Shown here piece after piece: positions 1 through 7,300 of a DNA stretch of 8,374 bases. Origin of the DNA: Halobacteroidaceae bacterium (GTDB lineage Bacteria > Bacillota > Halanaerobiia > B1SED10-174). The translations under genes and the position numbers were made by a program. Position 1 is the first letter of the stretch, and every line of letters starts with the position of its first letter. The notes beneath the pieces are model-generated. The model saw only the letters and a list, made by a program, of their open reading frames with translations, was not told the origin of the DNA and searched no databases. The stretch spans positions 1 through 8,374 of the forward strand of contig PUKG01000207.1 of the NCBI GenBank assembly GCA_003550445.1, in the 5' to 3' direction.

Positions 1-930
1 CATCCGCTGGATAAGATTTTCCAGTTGCTTTTCAATGTTGTCCCGTAAGTTGCTGCTCACCCTGGAAATATCTTCTTGAGCTTTTTCCCTGATTTCTTTT
101 TCTTCGGTTTCAATTTTCTCTACTTTCTCTTCCTCTGCTTTTTCAATCAGGAGAGCTCTCTCTCCTTCTTTTTCTTCTTCTAAAAAAGAAATTGCTTCAC
201 TAACAATATTTTCCTGCTCAGAAACAAATGAGGATAACTCCCTCTCAACTCCAAGTTGCAAATTTGCGGAAATAGTCCTCATGCCCCAGGAAATTTCCAT
301 TTCCTTCTGGCGAAGGCCCGCATCCTTTTTCCCTTCCAGCCTTTCCAGCTCAGCCTCCTTTTGCTCTCTTTCTTCATCGGAAAGCCGGGCCATTTGGAGC
401 TGGAGCCTCAGGTTAAAAATCTCAAATGAATATTGTCCCCTGAGTTCTTCCCTGAATTCCCTGTATTCCTGGCTGAAACGGGCAAGATTTTCTGCAATTT
501 CTTTCTGGTAATCAGCCTGCAACTCACTTTCCAGGTCAGCAATTTTTTCCCTGGCCTGTTCTCTTATCTCTTCTTCTTTTGCCCCGTATTTTGCTTCTAT
601 TTCCCGGTCAATATTTTCTTTTTTTTGCTCAAATTCCTCTTTAATCTTGTCCTTGGTTATTTTGATGTTTTTTTCCACCTGGTTTTCATGTTTTTCAAGT
701 AAATCAGAAAAAAACAACTGCTGCTGATAAAGATTTTCAAAAGTTTTCTGGAGGTTCCCAATTTTCCTTTCCAGAAACTCCAACTCTCCACCCAGAGGGT
801 GGAAGTAGCGGGCTTCATTAAGGTTAATAAAACCTTGATCTGAAGCCGCTTCAAGTCCCACCCCCGGGAGGAGTAATAAACTGCATAGAATTAAGGATAG
901 TAGTCCACCTTTTAGGACCTTTTTAATCAA
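1..930 (-). CDS. OmpH/Skp-like long coiled-coil periplasmic protein, partial (3' end off the left edge)
   Basis: The frame is open for 310 codons from a TTG start at 930-928 to the window edge with no stop. The start is chosen because AGGGAGG lies 9 nt upstream and the protein then opens with a clean signal peptide: MIKK, a hydrophobic core at about residues 9-25, and a likely cleavage after Ala28 or Ala29. The mature N-terminus, GFINLNEARYFHP (33-45), resembles the first strand of OmpH (GFVDVPLIFEQHP in the gene before it). From about residue 48 onward the sequence is almost wholly Glu/Lys/Gln-rich helix with heptad-like spacing. A break at LSDEER (183-188) resembles the tentacle turn of Skp. 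It overlaps ompH by 8 nt, so the two are probably translationally coupled. Inferred role: a second periplasmic holdase or spacer for outer-membrane proteins. OmpH-family membership is suggested by the N-terminus, turn and neighbour; generic coiled-coil matches could mislead. The cysteine at residue 16 has no proper lipobox. Confidence 0.8.
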   Translation of the reverse strand, partial: MIKKVLKGGLLSLILCSLLLLPGVGLEAASDQGFINLNEARYFHPLGGELEFLERKIGNLQKTFENLYQQQLFFSDLLEKHENQVEKNIKITKDKIKEEFEQKKENIDREIEAKYGAKEEEIREQAREKIADLESELQADYQKEIAENLARFSQEYREFREELRGQYSFEIFNLRLQLQMARLSDEEREQKEAELERLEGKKDAGLRQKEMEISWGMRTISANLQLGVERELSSFVSEQENIVSEAISFLEEEKEGERALLIEKAEEEKVEKIETEEKEIREKAQEDISRVSSNLRDNIEKQLENLIQRM

Positions 931-1399
931 GACTACCTGCCTCCCTAATTTTTTCCAGGACATCCTGGGTTAGGTCATGGCCTCCATAAATAACATTCTG
1001 CCGTTCCAGGACAACCTCAATATTTTTCTCCACCGCAACTTCCCCAACAATTTTTTCGATTTCCTCAACAACGGCAAGGACCAGTTCTCTTTCTTTTAGC
1101 ATAAGCTCCATCTGGTACCTGTCGAGGAGTTCCTGCTGTTCTTGGGGATCGAGGTCCTCTGCTTCCTCCTCCAATAGAGCCTGGAGCCGGCGGGCTTCCT
1201 CACTTAAAATTTGTTCCGCCCTAAATTTTTCCGGATGCTGTTCAAAAATCAGGGGAACATCAACAAAACCGATTGCTACCCGGTCACCTGACTCCCCGGC
1301 CTGGAGTAGAGGGGTTTCAGTAACAACTGTGTAAACCCCTATCAACATAAGAATCAGGGCTAACAGCAAAAAACCCTGTAAAACGCGGTTTAAGGCCAT
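923..1399 (-). CDS. ompH: OmpH/Skp family periplasmic chaperone
   Basis: A 158-residue protein, close to the usual length of OmpH/Skp (about 160). It has an N-terminal hydrophobic segment (about 8-26), either a signal peptide cleaved near LQA (32-34) or an uncleaved anchor. The first body strand follows, AIGFVDVPLIFEQHPE (42-57), then a charged helical hairpin with its turn near LDPQEQQ (83-89). The C-terminal body carries the family pattern of a VVLE strand followed by NVIYGGHDLTQDVLEKI (135-151). In the family, trimers of Skp hold unfolded outer-membrane proteins on their way from Sec to BamA. The ATG start has AAGGGAG 7 nt upstream. It follows bamA after 15 nt and overlaps the next gene by 8 nt, so it sits in one transcript with its client-handling partner. 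The arms look shorter than those of E. coli Skp. Confidence 0.93.
   Translation of the reverse strand: MALNRVLQGFLLLALILMLIGVYTVVTETPLLQAGESGDRVAIGFVDVPLIFEQHPEKFRAEQILSEEARRLQALLEEEAEDLDPQEQQELLDRYQMELMLKERELVLAVVEEIEKIVGEVAVEKNIEVVLERQNVIYGGHDLTQDVLEKIREAGSLD
940..946 (-). promoter_or_regulatory. Ribosome binding site deciding the TTG start of the second OmpH-like gene
   Basis: AGGGAGG on the minus strand, 9 nt before the TTG at 930-928 and lying inside the last codons of ompH. No in-frame ATG or GTG start lies nearby that would keep the signal peptide. Confidence 0.65.
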
Positions 1400-1414
1400 A
1401 ACCTCACTCCCTTA

Positions 1415-3127
1415 CTAGAATGTCTGCCCAATACTGAAATGGGGTTTAAATCTACCTGTTTCCGGCCGGTAACCAAGATCCAACCGGAGCTTTCCGAGGG
1501 GGGTATCCAAACGGACCCCTGCCCCAAAACCTAAACCAAAATCCTTAAGTTTCACATCTTGATTTTCTTCCCAGGCATAACCCATATCGATAAAACCAGC
1601 GCCCTGGAATATCCCATAAATTGGGAACCTGTATTCTGTATTAAATAGTATCATTCGGTGACCTTCGAAATGCCTGAAATCATAACCCCGCAGCGTATCA
1701 GGACCCCCTACATGCAAAGTTTCGTTTCGGGGAATATTGCCCAGATCAGGTCCAAACATTGTTGCGGTTTTTAACCTAAGAGCCCAATTATGGTCATCCT
1801 CAAACCCCGGATAAAACCGTCTGATTTCTCCAGTTAATTTTGTAAAGTCATAACTACCTCCCAAAAGGTAACCGGCCATTTCGATTGTACCGATTTCAAT
1901 CCCTCCCTGGGTAGGGCTTAGGCGTCTGGAGAATGGGACATCGGTTGTGTCTCGGCGGGCTGTAAAGCTGAGAGCCCGAAGCTGGCTTGTTAGGGGAGAA
2001 ATAATATCATCCTCGTAGGTTATCCTTGAATGTTCAATCCTTGCAGTTCCTGAAAGTCTAAGGATGTCTGTTAGCTGCCTTCCCAGGGTAATTGAACCTC
2101 CCTGGCGAATTTCCCGGGTATCAACTTTAACATCCTCATCGTCAATAGTTATATCTCGAGAATCGTGCTCTACTCTTCTCCTTAGGTTTGCACTTATTGA
2201 ATAAGGTGTTTCCATAAGGTGGGGTTCAGAAAAATATATTTCATAGGTTCGATTACGCCCTATTTCTGCCCTGACTCCAATCTCCTGACCCCTTCCCAAG
2301 AGGTTTCTTTCCTGGACATCAAGAAACCCGTAAAAACCATCCCGGGTATTATATCCTCCTCCCGCACCAAGGTTTCCAGTATCAGTTTCCTCAAGTTCAA
2401 TAATTAAATCGAAGAGGTTTTCTTCTGGATCCACAGGATCCAGGCTTGACGAAATATTCTCGGAAAAGAAACCCAGGTTATAAATGTTCTGGAGAGTTTG
2501 CTGGGCTTTTTGTGCATTAAAAACTTCTCCTTCTTCAATCACAAATTCCCTTTCAATTACATAATCACGGGTTTTTTCATTCCCTTTTATTTTAATTTCG
2601 TTTAAAAAACCCTCATTTATGGTAATAAAAAGCACTTGCTCTTCTTCGCTGAGCTGAACGTCCGTTATTCGGGCCAAAATGTAACCATCATCTTGGAATT
2701 TTTGTTCAAGTCTTCGCAAATCGTCATTGAGCTTCCTTGTATTAAGGACATAACCAATTTCCAGCTCAAGTTCTTTTTTTATTTCCTCCTCGGTATAAAC
2801 GGTAATTCCCTCAAATTCAATTCCTTTGATTTCAAAATTCTCCATAACCTGAAAGATCAGGCGAAGACCGCCTTCATAGGGTTCATAGTCAACGAAGATA
2901 TCGTAAAACCATCCCATTTCATATATTTTTTCCATATTGTTGCGGAGAATAGTGCCATCGACTTCATCGCCGATTTCAATTTCAATTACTTCCATAATAT
3001 CCTGGGTAGGTATAAATTCATTACCCTCAACCTGGATATCCGTAACCGTGTTAGGCCCAACATTGGCCTGGGCAACCCCTCCCAGAAGCAAAATTAATAG
3101 AACAAGTGTAAGGTTTCTTTTTATCAA
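1415..3127 (-). CDS. bamA: BamA/Omp85 outer-membrane protein assembly factor, three POTRA domains
   Basis: The central outer-membrane insertase, 570 residues from the preferred start. Signal peptide 1-21 (MIKRN, Leu-rich core, cleavage after AQA). Three POTRA domains follow at about 26-97 (begins VTDIQVEGNEFIP), 98-172 (IKGIEFEG) and 173-247 (LNEIKIKGNEKTRDYVI). A 16-stranded-type barrel runs from about 248 to the end. The Omp85 loop-6 motif is seen as LRGY (479-482) in VGGPDTLRGYDF, and the protein ends in aromatic Phe within HFSIGQTF, as expected of a beta-signal. E. coli BamA has five POTRAs and about 810 residues, so this is a short form. The frame is open to an upstream TTG at 3148, but AAAGGAGG at 3142-3135 lies 7 nt before the TTG at 3127, so 3127 is preferred. 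TamA-type Omp85 is an alternative name, but this is the only Omp85 here, and OmpH follows directly, so BamA fits best. Confidence 0.95.
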   Translation of the reverse strand: MIKRNLTLVLLILLLGGVAQANVGPNTVTDIQVEGNEFIPTQDIMEVIEIEIGDEVDGTILRNNMEKIYEMGWFYDIFVDYEPYEGGLRLIFQVMENFEIKGIEFEGITVYTEEEIKKELELEIGYVLNTRKLNDDLRRLEQKFQDDGYILARITDVQLSEEEQVLFITINEGFLNEIKIKGNEKTRDYVIEREFVIEEGEVFNAQKAQQTLQNIYNLGFFSENISSSLDPVDPEENLFDLIIELEETDTGNLGAGGGYNTRDGFYGFLDVQERNLLGRGQEIGVRAEIGRNRTYEIYFSEPHLMETPYSISANLRRRVEHDSRDITIDDEDVKVDTREIRQGGSITLGRQLTDILRLSGTARIEHSRITYEDDIISPLTSQLRALSFTARRDTTDVPFSRRLSPTQGGIEIGTIEMAGYLLGGSYDFTKLTGEIRRFYPGFEDDHNWALRLKTATMFGPDLGNIPRNETLHVGGPDTLRGYDFRHFEGHRMILFNTEYRFPIYGIFQGAGFIDMGYAWEENQDVKLKDFGLGFGAGVRLDTPLGKLRLDLGYRPETGRFKPHFSIGQTF

Positions 3128-3134
3128 GACAATT

Positions 3135-3142
3135 CCTCCTTT
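3135..3142 (-). promoter_or_regulatory. Ribosome binding site deciding the bamA TTG start
   Basis: AAAGGAGG on the minus strand, 7 nt before TTG 3127-3125. It would lie inside the coding sequence if translation began at the upstream TTG (3148), which argues against that longer form. It overlaps no other coding sequence, since the preceding gene stops at 3145. Confidence 0.75.
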
Positions 3143-3144
3143 AT

Positions 3145-3594
3145 TCAAAGGTCCGCGGGGACAATTAACCCCTCAATTTCTCTTTCCAAACGGTAAGATG
3201 CAATGGAGTTCAAATCCTCGTTATCCAAAATTCTGGGTTCTCTCCTCCGAGAACCATATTCAATGGGGAGGGAAAGCTGTCTCTCCACTTCTAAACTTTC
3301 TGCAATCTCCGGACGGTAATTCGGATTTCCGGGATAAAAAACAAAAAATACCCCCACAAGTAAAAAAACACAACAAAGCCCAGCTACCAGGGGAAACATT
3401 CTCCTTTTTCTCCTTGGTTGCTGCCACCCCCAAAACTCACTTTTTTCTCGAGCAAGGCGGAGTTCAGCCATCGCCAGTTCAAGTTTTCTCTCCCCTGCCC
3501 GGGGCCGATTCTGCTCAAATTCTTCTCGAGCCTGATCAAGCCAGTTTTGGCCTCTCTGGAGTCGGCCCAAAATCCTTTTCCTAAGTGGCTTCAA
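3145..3594 (-). CDS. Unrecognised small single-pass membrane protein between sigma factor and bamA
   Basis: I do not recognise this 149-residue protein. It starts at TTG 3594-3592, with AGGAGG 9 nt upstream. The first 60 residues are charged and helical, with an Ala/Leu/Glu-rich pattern at about 17-52 (WLDQAREEF, AMAELRLAREK) that looks like a short two-helix bundle. A basic cluster, RRKRR (61-65), precedes one hydrophobic segment (about 67-87) containing two adjacent cysteines, CC (74-75). The positive-inside rule puts the N-terminus in the cytoplasm and the last 60 or so residues outside. That outer tail is hydrophilic and rich in Arg/Glu, with a YRPEIAESLEVERQLSLP segment. It lies downstream of the sigma gene (127-nt gap) and 17 nt before bamA. 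The topology matches that of membrane anti-sigma factors, but no zinc-type HxxxCxxC motif is present. A structural envelope-assembly part is equally possible. Confidence 0.75.
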   Translation of the reverse strand: MKPLRKRILGRLQRGQNWLDQAREEFEQNRPRAGERKLELAMAELRLAREKSEFWGWQQPRRKRRMFPLVAGLCCVFLLVGVFFVFYPGNPNYRPEIAESLEVERQLSLPIEYGSRRREPRILDNEDLNSIASYRLEREIEGLIVPADL

Positions 3595-3603
3595 TCCTCC
3601 TCA

Positions 3604-3609
3604 CCTCCT
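3604..3609 (-). promoter_or_regulatory. Ribosome binding site for the small membrane protein
   Basis: AGGAGG on the minus strand, 9 nt before the TTG start. A second GAGGAGG follows so closely (1 nt from the TTG) that it cannot serve this start; it makes the site a doubled purine-rich stretch. Confidence 0.6.
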
Positions 3610-3648
3610 GCTGAAATTATCCGGAGAAAAGGAAAAAAGCGAATAGCC

Positions 3649-3668
3649 AAAAAGGGAGATTTTCCCTT
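3649..3668 (-). terminator. Weak terminator-like or attenuator hairpin after the sigma factor gene
   Basis: On the minus strand AAGGGA, loop AAATC, TCCCTT, followed by further T residues (five T in a row counting the stem end). The stem is 6 bp with three G-C pairs, so it is short for a full intrinsic terminator. It lies in the only sizeable gap of the cluster and could lower read-through from tamB and the sigma gene into bamA, or stabilise a processed 5' end. Confidence 0.35.
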
Positions 3669-3674
3669 CCTTAA

Positions 3675-3690
3675 GACCAAAAATTCGGTC
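3675..3690 (-). other. Small inverted repeat (hairpin) in the sigma to membrane-protein gap
   Basis: GACCGA, loop ATTT, TTGGTC on the minus strand: a 6-bp stem with one G-T pair. It lies 6 nt upstream of the terminator-like hairpin and could be an RNA structure or an operator-like dyad. A 6-bp dyad can arise by chance. Confidence 0.3.
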
Positions 3691-3691
3691 C

Positions 3692-3721
3692 ATTACAATT
3701 TAACAGCAAAATATCGCCCAA
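3692..3721 (-). promoter_or_regulatory. Possible weak promoter for the membrane protein-bamA-ompH genes
   Basis: On the minus strand TTGGGC (3721-3716), an 18-nt spacer, then TGTAAT (3697-3692). The -10 matches five of six consensus bases, the -35 only three. Transcription from it would begin near 3685, within the adjacent hairpin. It would let the bamA part be transcribed apart from tamB and the sigma gene. Confidence 0.2.
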
Positions 3722-4309
3722 TTACTTTTTATTGCTCATCAATTTACTCATCTTACCCCTCAGGCGACGTAGGGCTTTTTTGCGTAACCTGTATAAATAG
3801 GAAGTTGTAACGGAAAGTCGTGATGCAACCTCCTGAGCAGGGAGATCTTTAATGACCAAACTCTCAAGAACCTCCCTTTCCTTCGTAGGCAGCCAGGCTA
3901 GGTTTTTTTTCAATTCCTCTGTAAGAAAAAGGGTTTCAACATCACCCTGTAAATCTTCATCCCCGGGAATTTTATCTTCCCAGTCGTCTTCATAAGGGTA
4001 ATTCTCCATTTTCCTTTCCAGGTAATTTAACATTCTTCCCCTGATTCTGTATCTGGCGAAGGTGGAAAATAGGAAATTTCGTTCGGGACAGAATCCGTCA
4101 ACGGCTTCAATTAAACCAACTGTCCCTTCCTGGATTAAGTCAAGACGCTGGTCGGGCCTGAAAGAAAGAGACCCCAGCTCACGATAAACAAGAGGTTGAT
4201 AATTGATAATTAGCCCGTTTCGGCTTTCTTCGCAACCCTTTTTTTTGTAAGCGGTCCAGAGGTTTTTCTCGTTTTCTTTTTGGATTATCTTTGCTCTCTG
4301 CAGGTTCAA
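3722..4309 (-). CDS. Sigma-70 family RNA polymerase sigma factor, short form
   Basis: A 195-residue sigma factor acting in the cytoplasm to direct RNA polymerase to chosen promoters. Region 2 spans about 31-100: LIINYQPLVYRELG, then the core-binding stretch DLIQEGTVGLIEAVDGF (57-73), then the DNA-melting and -10 part FSTFARYRIRGRMLNYLERK (81-100). Region 4 spans about 132-187, with LPTKEREVLESL and a helix-turn-helix DLPAQEVASRLSVTTSYLYRLRKKAL (155-180, split here only by description). The linker (101-131) is short and acidic, with no clear region 3, and region 1.1 is absent. The region 2 wording is closer to SigB/SigF/FliA-type (group 3) factors than to typical ECF factors, though the size is ECF-like. 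The TTG start has AGGAGG 7 nt upstream, overlapping the tamB stop. Its place inside an outer-membrane assembly cluster suggests envelope-linked regulation; the target genes are unknown. Confidence 0.92.
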   Translation of the reverse strand: MNLQRAKIIQKENEKNLWTAYKKKGCEESRNGLIINYQPLVYRELGSLSFRPDQRLDLIQEGTVGLIEAVDGFCPERNFLFSTFARYRIRGRMLNYLERKMENYPYEDDWEDKIPGDEDLQGDVETLFLTEELKKNLAWLPTKEREVLESLVIKDLPAQEVASRLSVTTSYLYRLRKKALRRLRGKMSKLMSNKK

Positions 4310-4316
4310 AAAAAGC

Positions 4317-4322
4317 CCTCCT
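4317..4322 (-). promoter_or_regulatory. Ribosome binding site of the sigma factor, overlapping the tamB stop
   Basis: AGGAGG on the minus strand, its first two bases being the end of the tamB TAG stop codon (4323-4321). It lies 7 nt before the TTG start at 4309. The arrangement suggests that ribosomes ending tamB reinitiate on the sigma gene. Confidence 0.6.
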
Positions 4323-7300
4323 AAAACGGACGATTAAACTCAATACCAAGCTGGAACTGTCCTTCGTCCTGGACGCTACCGCTGAACATTAAATTATCAA
4401 GCAGGCGGTACTCAAGGGAAAATCTTCTCCTGCTGCCGTCTCCCCGAAAGTCCTGGGTATAGGTTATATAAACACGGTCGGTAATTGCTTTTCCAACGTA
4501 AAACTCAATTCTCTCTTCTTCTCCAAGAAAAATGGGGGTTATTAAAAACTCATCAAGTTCCAGAAAATCCCCAATGGTGCTCTGAAGTTCAACAAGGAAA
4601 CTCGTGCGGAAAGTTTCACCAAGAATCCTCCACAATTCCTGCCTGAAGGCTCCGGGTAAATCTCCGCGTAAAAGTTCACCGAGACCCCCACGGTAAACCA
4701 GTAAGTCTATTATCTCCTGTTCTTCCATTGGGGGCTGTGAAACCAGCCTCATGTTCATATCAAGGGCAGGGCCGTCAAGGTGAACATTAACCTGAGTATC
4801 ACGGACTTGCGTTTGGGCTGTTGCGGTAATATTTGGAATTGATTCCCCAAAACGCAGGAAACGGGCCCTTCCTTCAATGAGACGGAAATTGGTGTTATAA
4901 AAATTCATATTCCCCTGGCGAGAAACCACTTCTCCAATTAACTCTATTTCCCCCGTACGATTGTCCAGAACCAGTTCTCCGCTCTGAACCTGGACATCAA
5001 AATTTCCATCCCTAACTCTAATATTGCCTGCCGGACGAAATGTTAGCTCCAAATAAGGGTCAACCTCGGGTTCTTCATCGGGTTCTTCATGGGGCCAGTC
5101 AAATGGGATCCCAATAACCGTATCATAAACATCCAGGTACCCAACCAGCGCTGGTTCAAAATAAGAACCGGTAATGGTAATTTCACCGTTCCCATATCCA
5201 TCAATGGTCCCATGATTTATATGAAGCTGTTCTGCCGTTAAAAGCAGGTCATAATAATCCGGATGCCAACCTGAAAAAACAATTTTTCCGGTTAAAGCAA
5301 GGTCCCCACCTTCACTATACTTACCCTGGACATTTTCCATGATCATCTCGCTTCCCAAAAAATTCACCTCGCCAGAAATATTCTCAACTCTCCCTGGCAA
5401 GTTAAAGTATTCAAAAGCTCCTTCTTCCATGCCCCCTCTACCCTCAAGTTGGGGATCATTCAATGAACCTTTTAGTTTTGCATCCACCGTGGCTTTTCCT
5501 TCCAGAGATAACAGAAAGGGATTAAATCCTGCCAGAAAAGCAAGGTCAAAACCGTCTGTAAGAACATGAAGATCAAGTCCGGGTTGGTCCGGTTCAAGAG
5601 GTATATTCCCTTTTATTTCAAGGGATTCCCCGGTTGGCCTTAATAATTTTTGCTCAAGGTAAACAGGTTGATCTCCCTTCCAGTCAAAAATTCCGCTAAC
5701 CTCAGTAAAAGAAACCCCATTAAAGGCAAGGTTTTTAAGAATATTATTCCCCGAAATTTTCAAGGTTTCATCATAGTTAATAAAAACTTCCACTTCTCCA
5801 TTACCCCGGACTTCCAGGTCATCGGGAAGGAATTGGGAGATCAGATCAAAATCCACGGGACCCTGAATTTTTGCTTCGTAAGGTCCATCCAGGTAACCTC
5901 CCCCTACAACCTCCAGTTCTCCCGCGGGATAAAAAGCAGTTCCAGCAACATCAAAACGGGGGCGTTCAAAAGTTCCATTTACCCTAACCTCTCCTGCAAG
6001 GGTAACCGGTATCATGGGAAACCAGAATTCTTCCAATCCCGCCACTGCAAGCAGCCTTTCCAGGGAAGCTTCCTCAGTTGTTAAAACCAGGTCCAGTTCT
6101 CCCAGGGGTAATAACTGGGCCTGTCCTTGTATGGAATACCTGCCTTCCTGTCCTTGCAGGGCAAGATCCCCCAAATCCAGAAAGCCATCAGCAAAGGAAA
6201 AGTCCCCTTCGATATCCCCAAGGTATTCACCCTCAAACAAGATACTCTCTACCTGCAAAAAACCACTTGCTGCAAAATCCGGCCAGGAACCTTTTGCTTC
6301 TAAATTAAATGAAGCATCTCCCTGCATCTGGGGAAAAAGTTTTTCCCACTCTCTAATTTCACCCAATGCTACCTTTTCCCCTTCAAGAACAAGCTCAATC
6401 TCTCCGGGAAAACGAAAGATACCTTCTCCCCGCAGAAAACCACCTGCAGCACTAATTACAAGGTCCGAATATTTAATTGTTTCATTTTCCCAGGAAAAAT
6501 CAGTCCGAATATAGTTAAAAGGTTGTTCGGCCAAATATCCCTGGGTTAATTCAAAATTCCCCCGGGCTTTGGGATCAGAAAGGTCTCCCTCAAGTTCAAG
6601 AGCAAGCCGAACCTCACCACATAGTTCCAGTGGCAAATCAAATTCTTCAATAACTGGTGAGAGGCAGGGACCAAATGCATCCACTATTAATTGAACCTCG
6701 GGTTCATCTCTGCTTAAATCTATATCCCCCGAAACCTGAGCTTCACCCCAGGGATGGACCAGGTTAACCTGCTCAAAGAAAATTTTGTTTTCCCGAAATT
6801 CAGCCTCTCCATCTATATTCCCAAGAGGTTCCTCTCCCCAAAAAAGATCTCTTCCGGAAAAAGAACCACTCAAAAATGGTTTCTCCAGAGAGCCTGAAGC
6901 CCTGCCATCAAAATTTACTTCCCCAGAAAAACCATCAATCATTGGATAATTTTCAAGGTTTATCGTTGAAGCCATTATTTGAAAATCAAATCTCTCCAGG
7001 GAAAAATCCGTCCTCCCCTGGACTTCTATTCTACCCCCCGTTGGATCATTCAAAACCAAATGGTTAAGGAAAATTTTCTGTTCATCAACCCAGAACACAC
7101 CTTCAATATCCTGGAAACCCATCCCTGCTAAAAAAGGATCTTCCCAGCGGATCTCTCCGGCCATATTCATTTTTTCCAGGTCATTTAACGGGCCCGAAAC
7201 CATAACCCTTCCATCAATGTCTCCCCGGCGCCCTATTTCTTCTGGCCAGAAGTATTCTTCAGGCCAGAACTCGGGACTCAGATCCGCAAACTCTGCTTTT

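Noticed and set aside
433..702. Plus-strand open frame encoding a Phe-rich, membrane-like protein
   Set aside because: It is the antisense of Glu/Lys-rich coiled-coil codons (GAA/AAA read as TTC/TTT), which gives Phe, Ser and Leu by necessity. It has no convincing ribosome binding site.
657..854. Minus-strand 65-codon open frame
   Set aside because: It lies within the second OmpH-like gene in another frame. The true frame has a TTG start, a ribosome binding site, a signal peptide and 310 uninterrupted codons.
2937..3584. Plus-strand open frame of 215 codons across the bamA start and the membrane protein gene
   Set aside because: It is antisense to two well-supported genes and crosses their junction. 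The product is Pro/Ser-rich with no recognisable domain.
3145..3594. Zinc-type (ZAS) anti-sigma factor
   Set aside because: The HxxxCxxC motif is absent and the only cysteines lie in the membrane span. Anti-sigma function is kept only as a hypothesis from topology and position.
6014..6514. Plus-strand open frames opposite tamB (also 5650-6084 and 7715-7992)
   Set aside because: Antisense shadows of the tamB frame with Ser/Pro-rich low-complexity products; the 7715-7992 ones merely mirror the 108-bp repeats.
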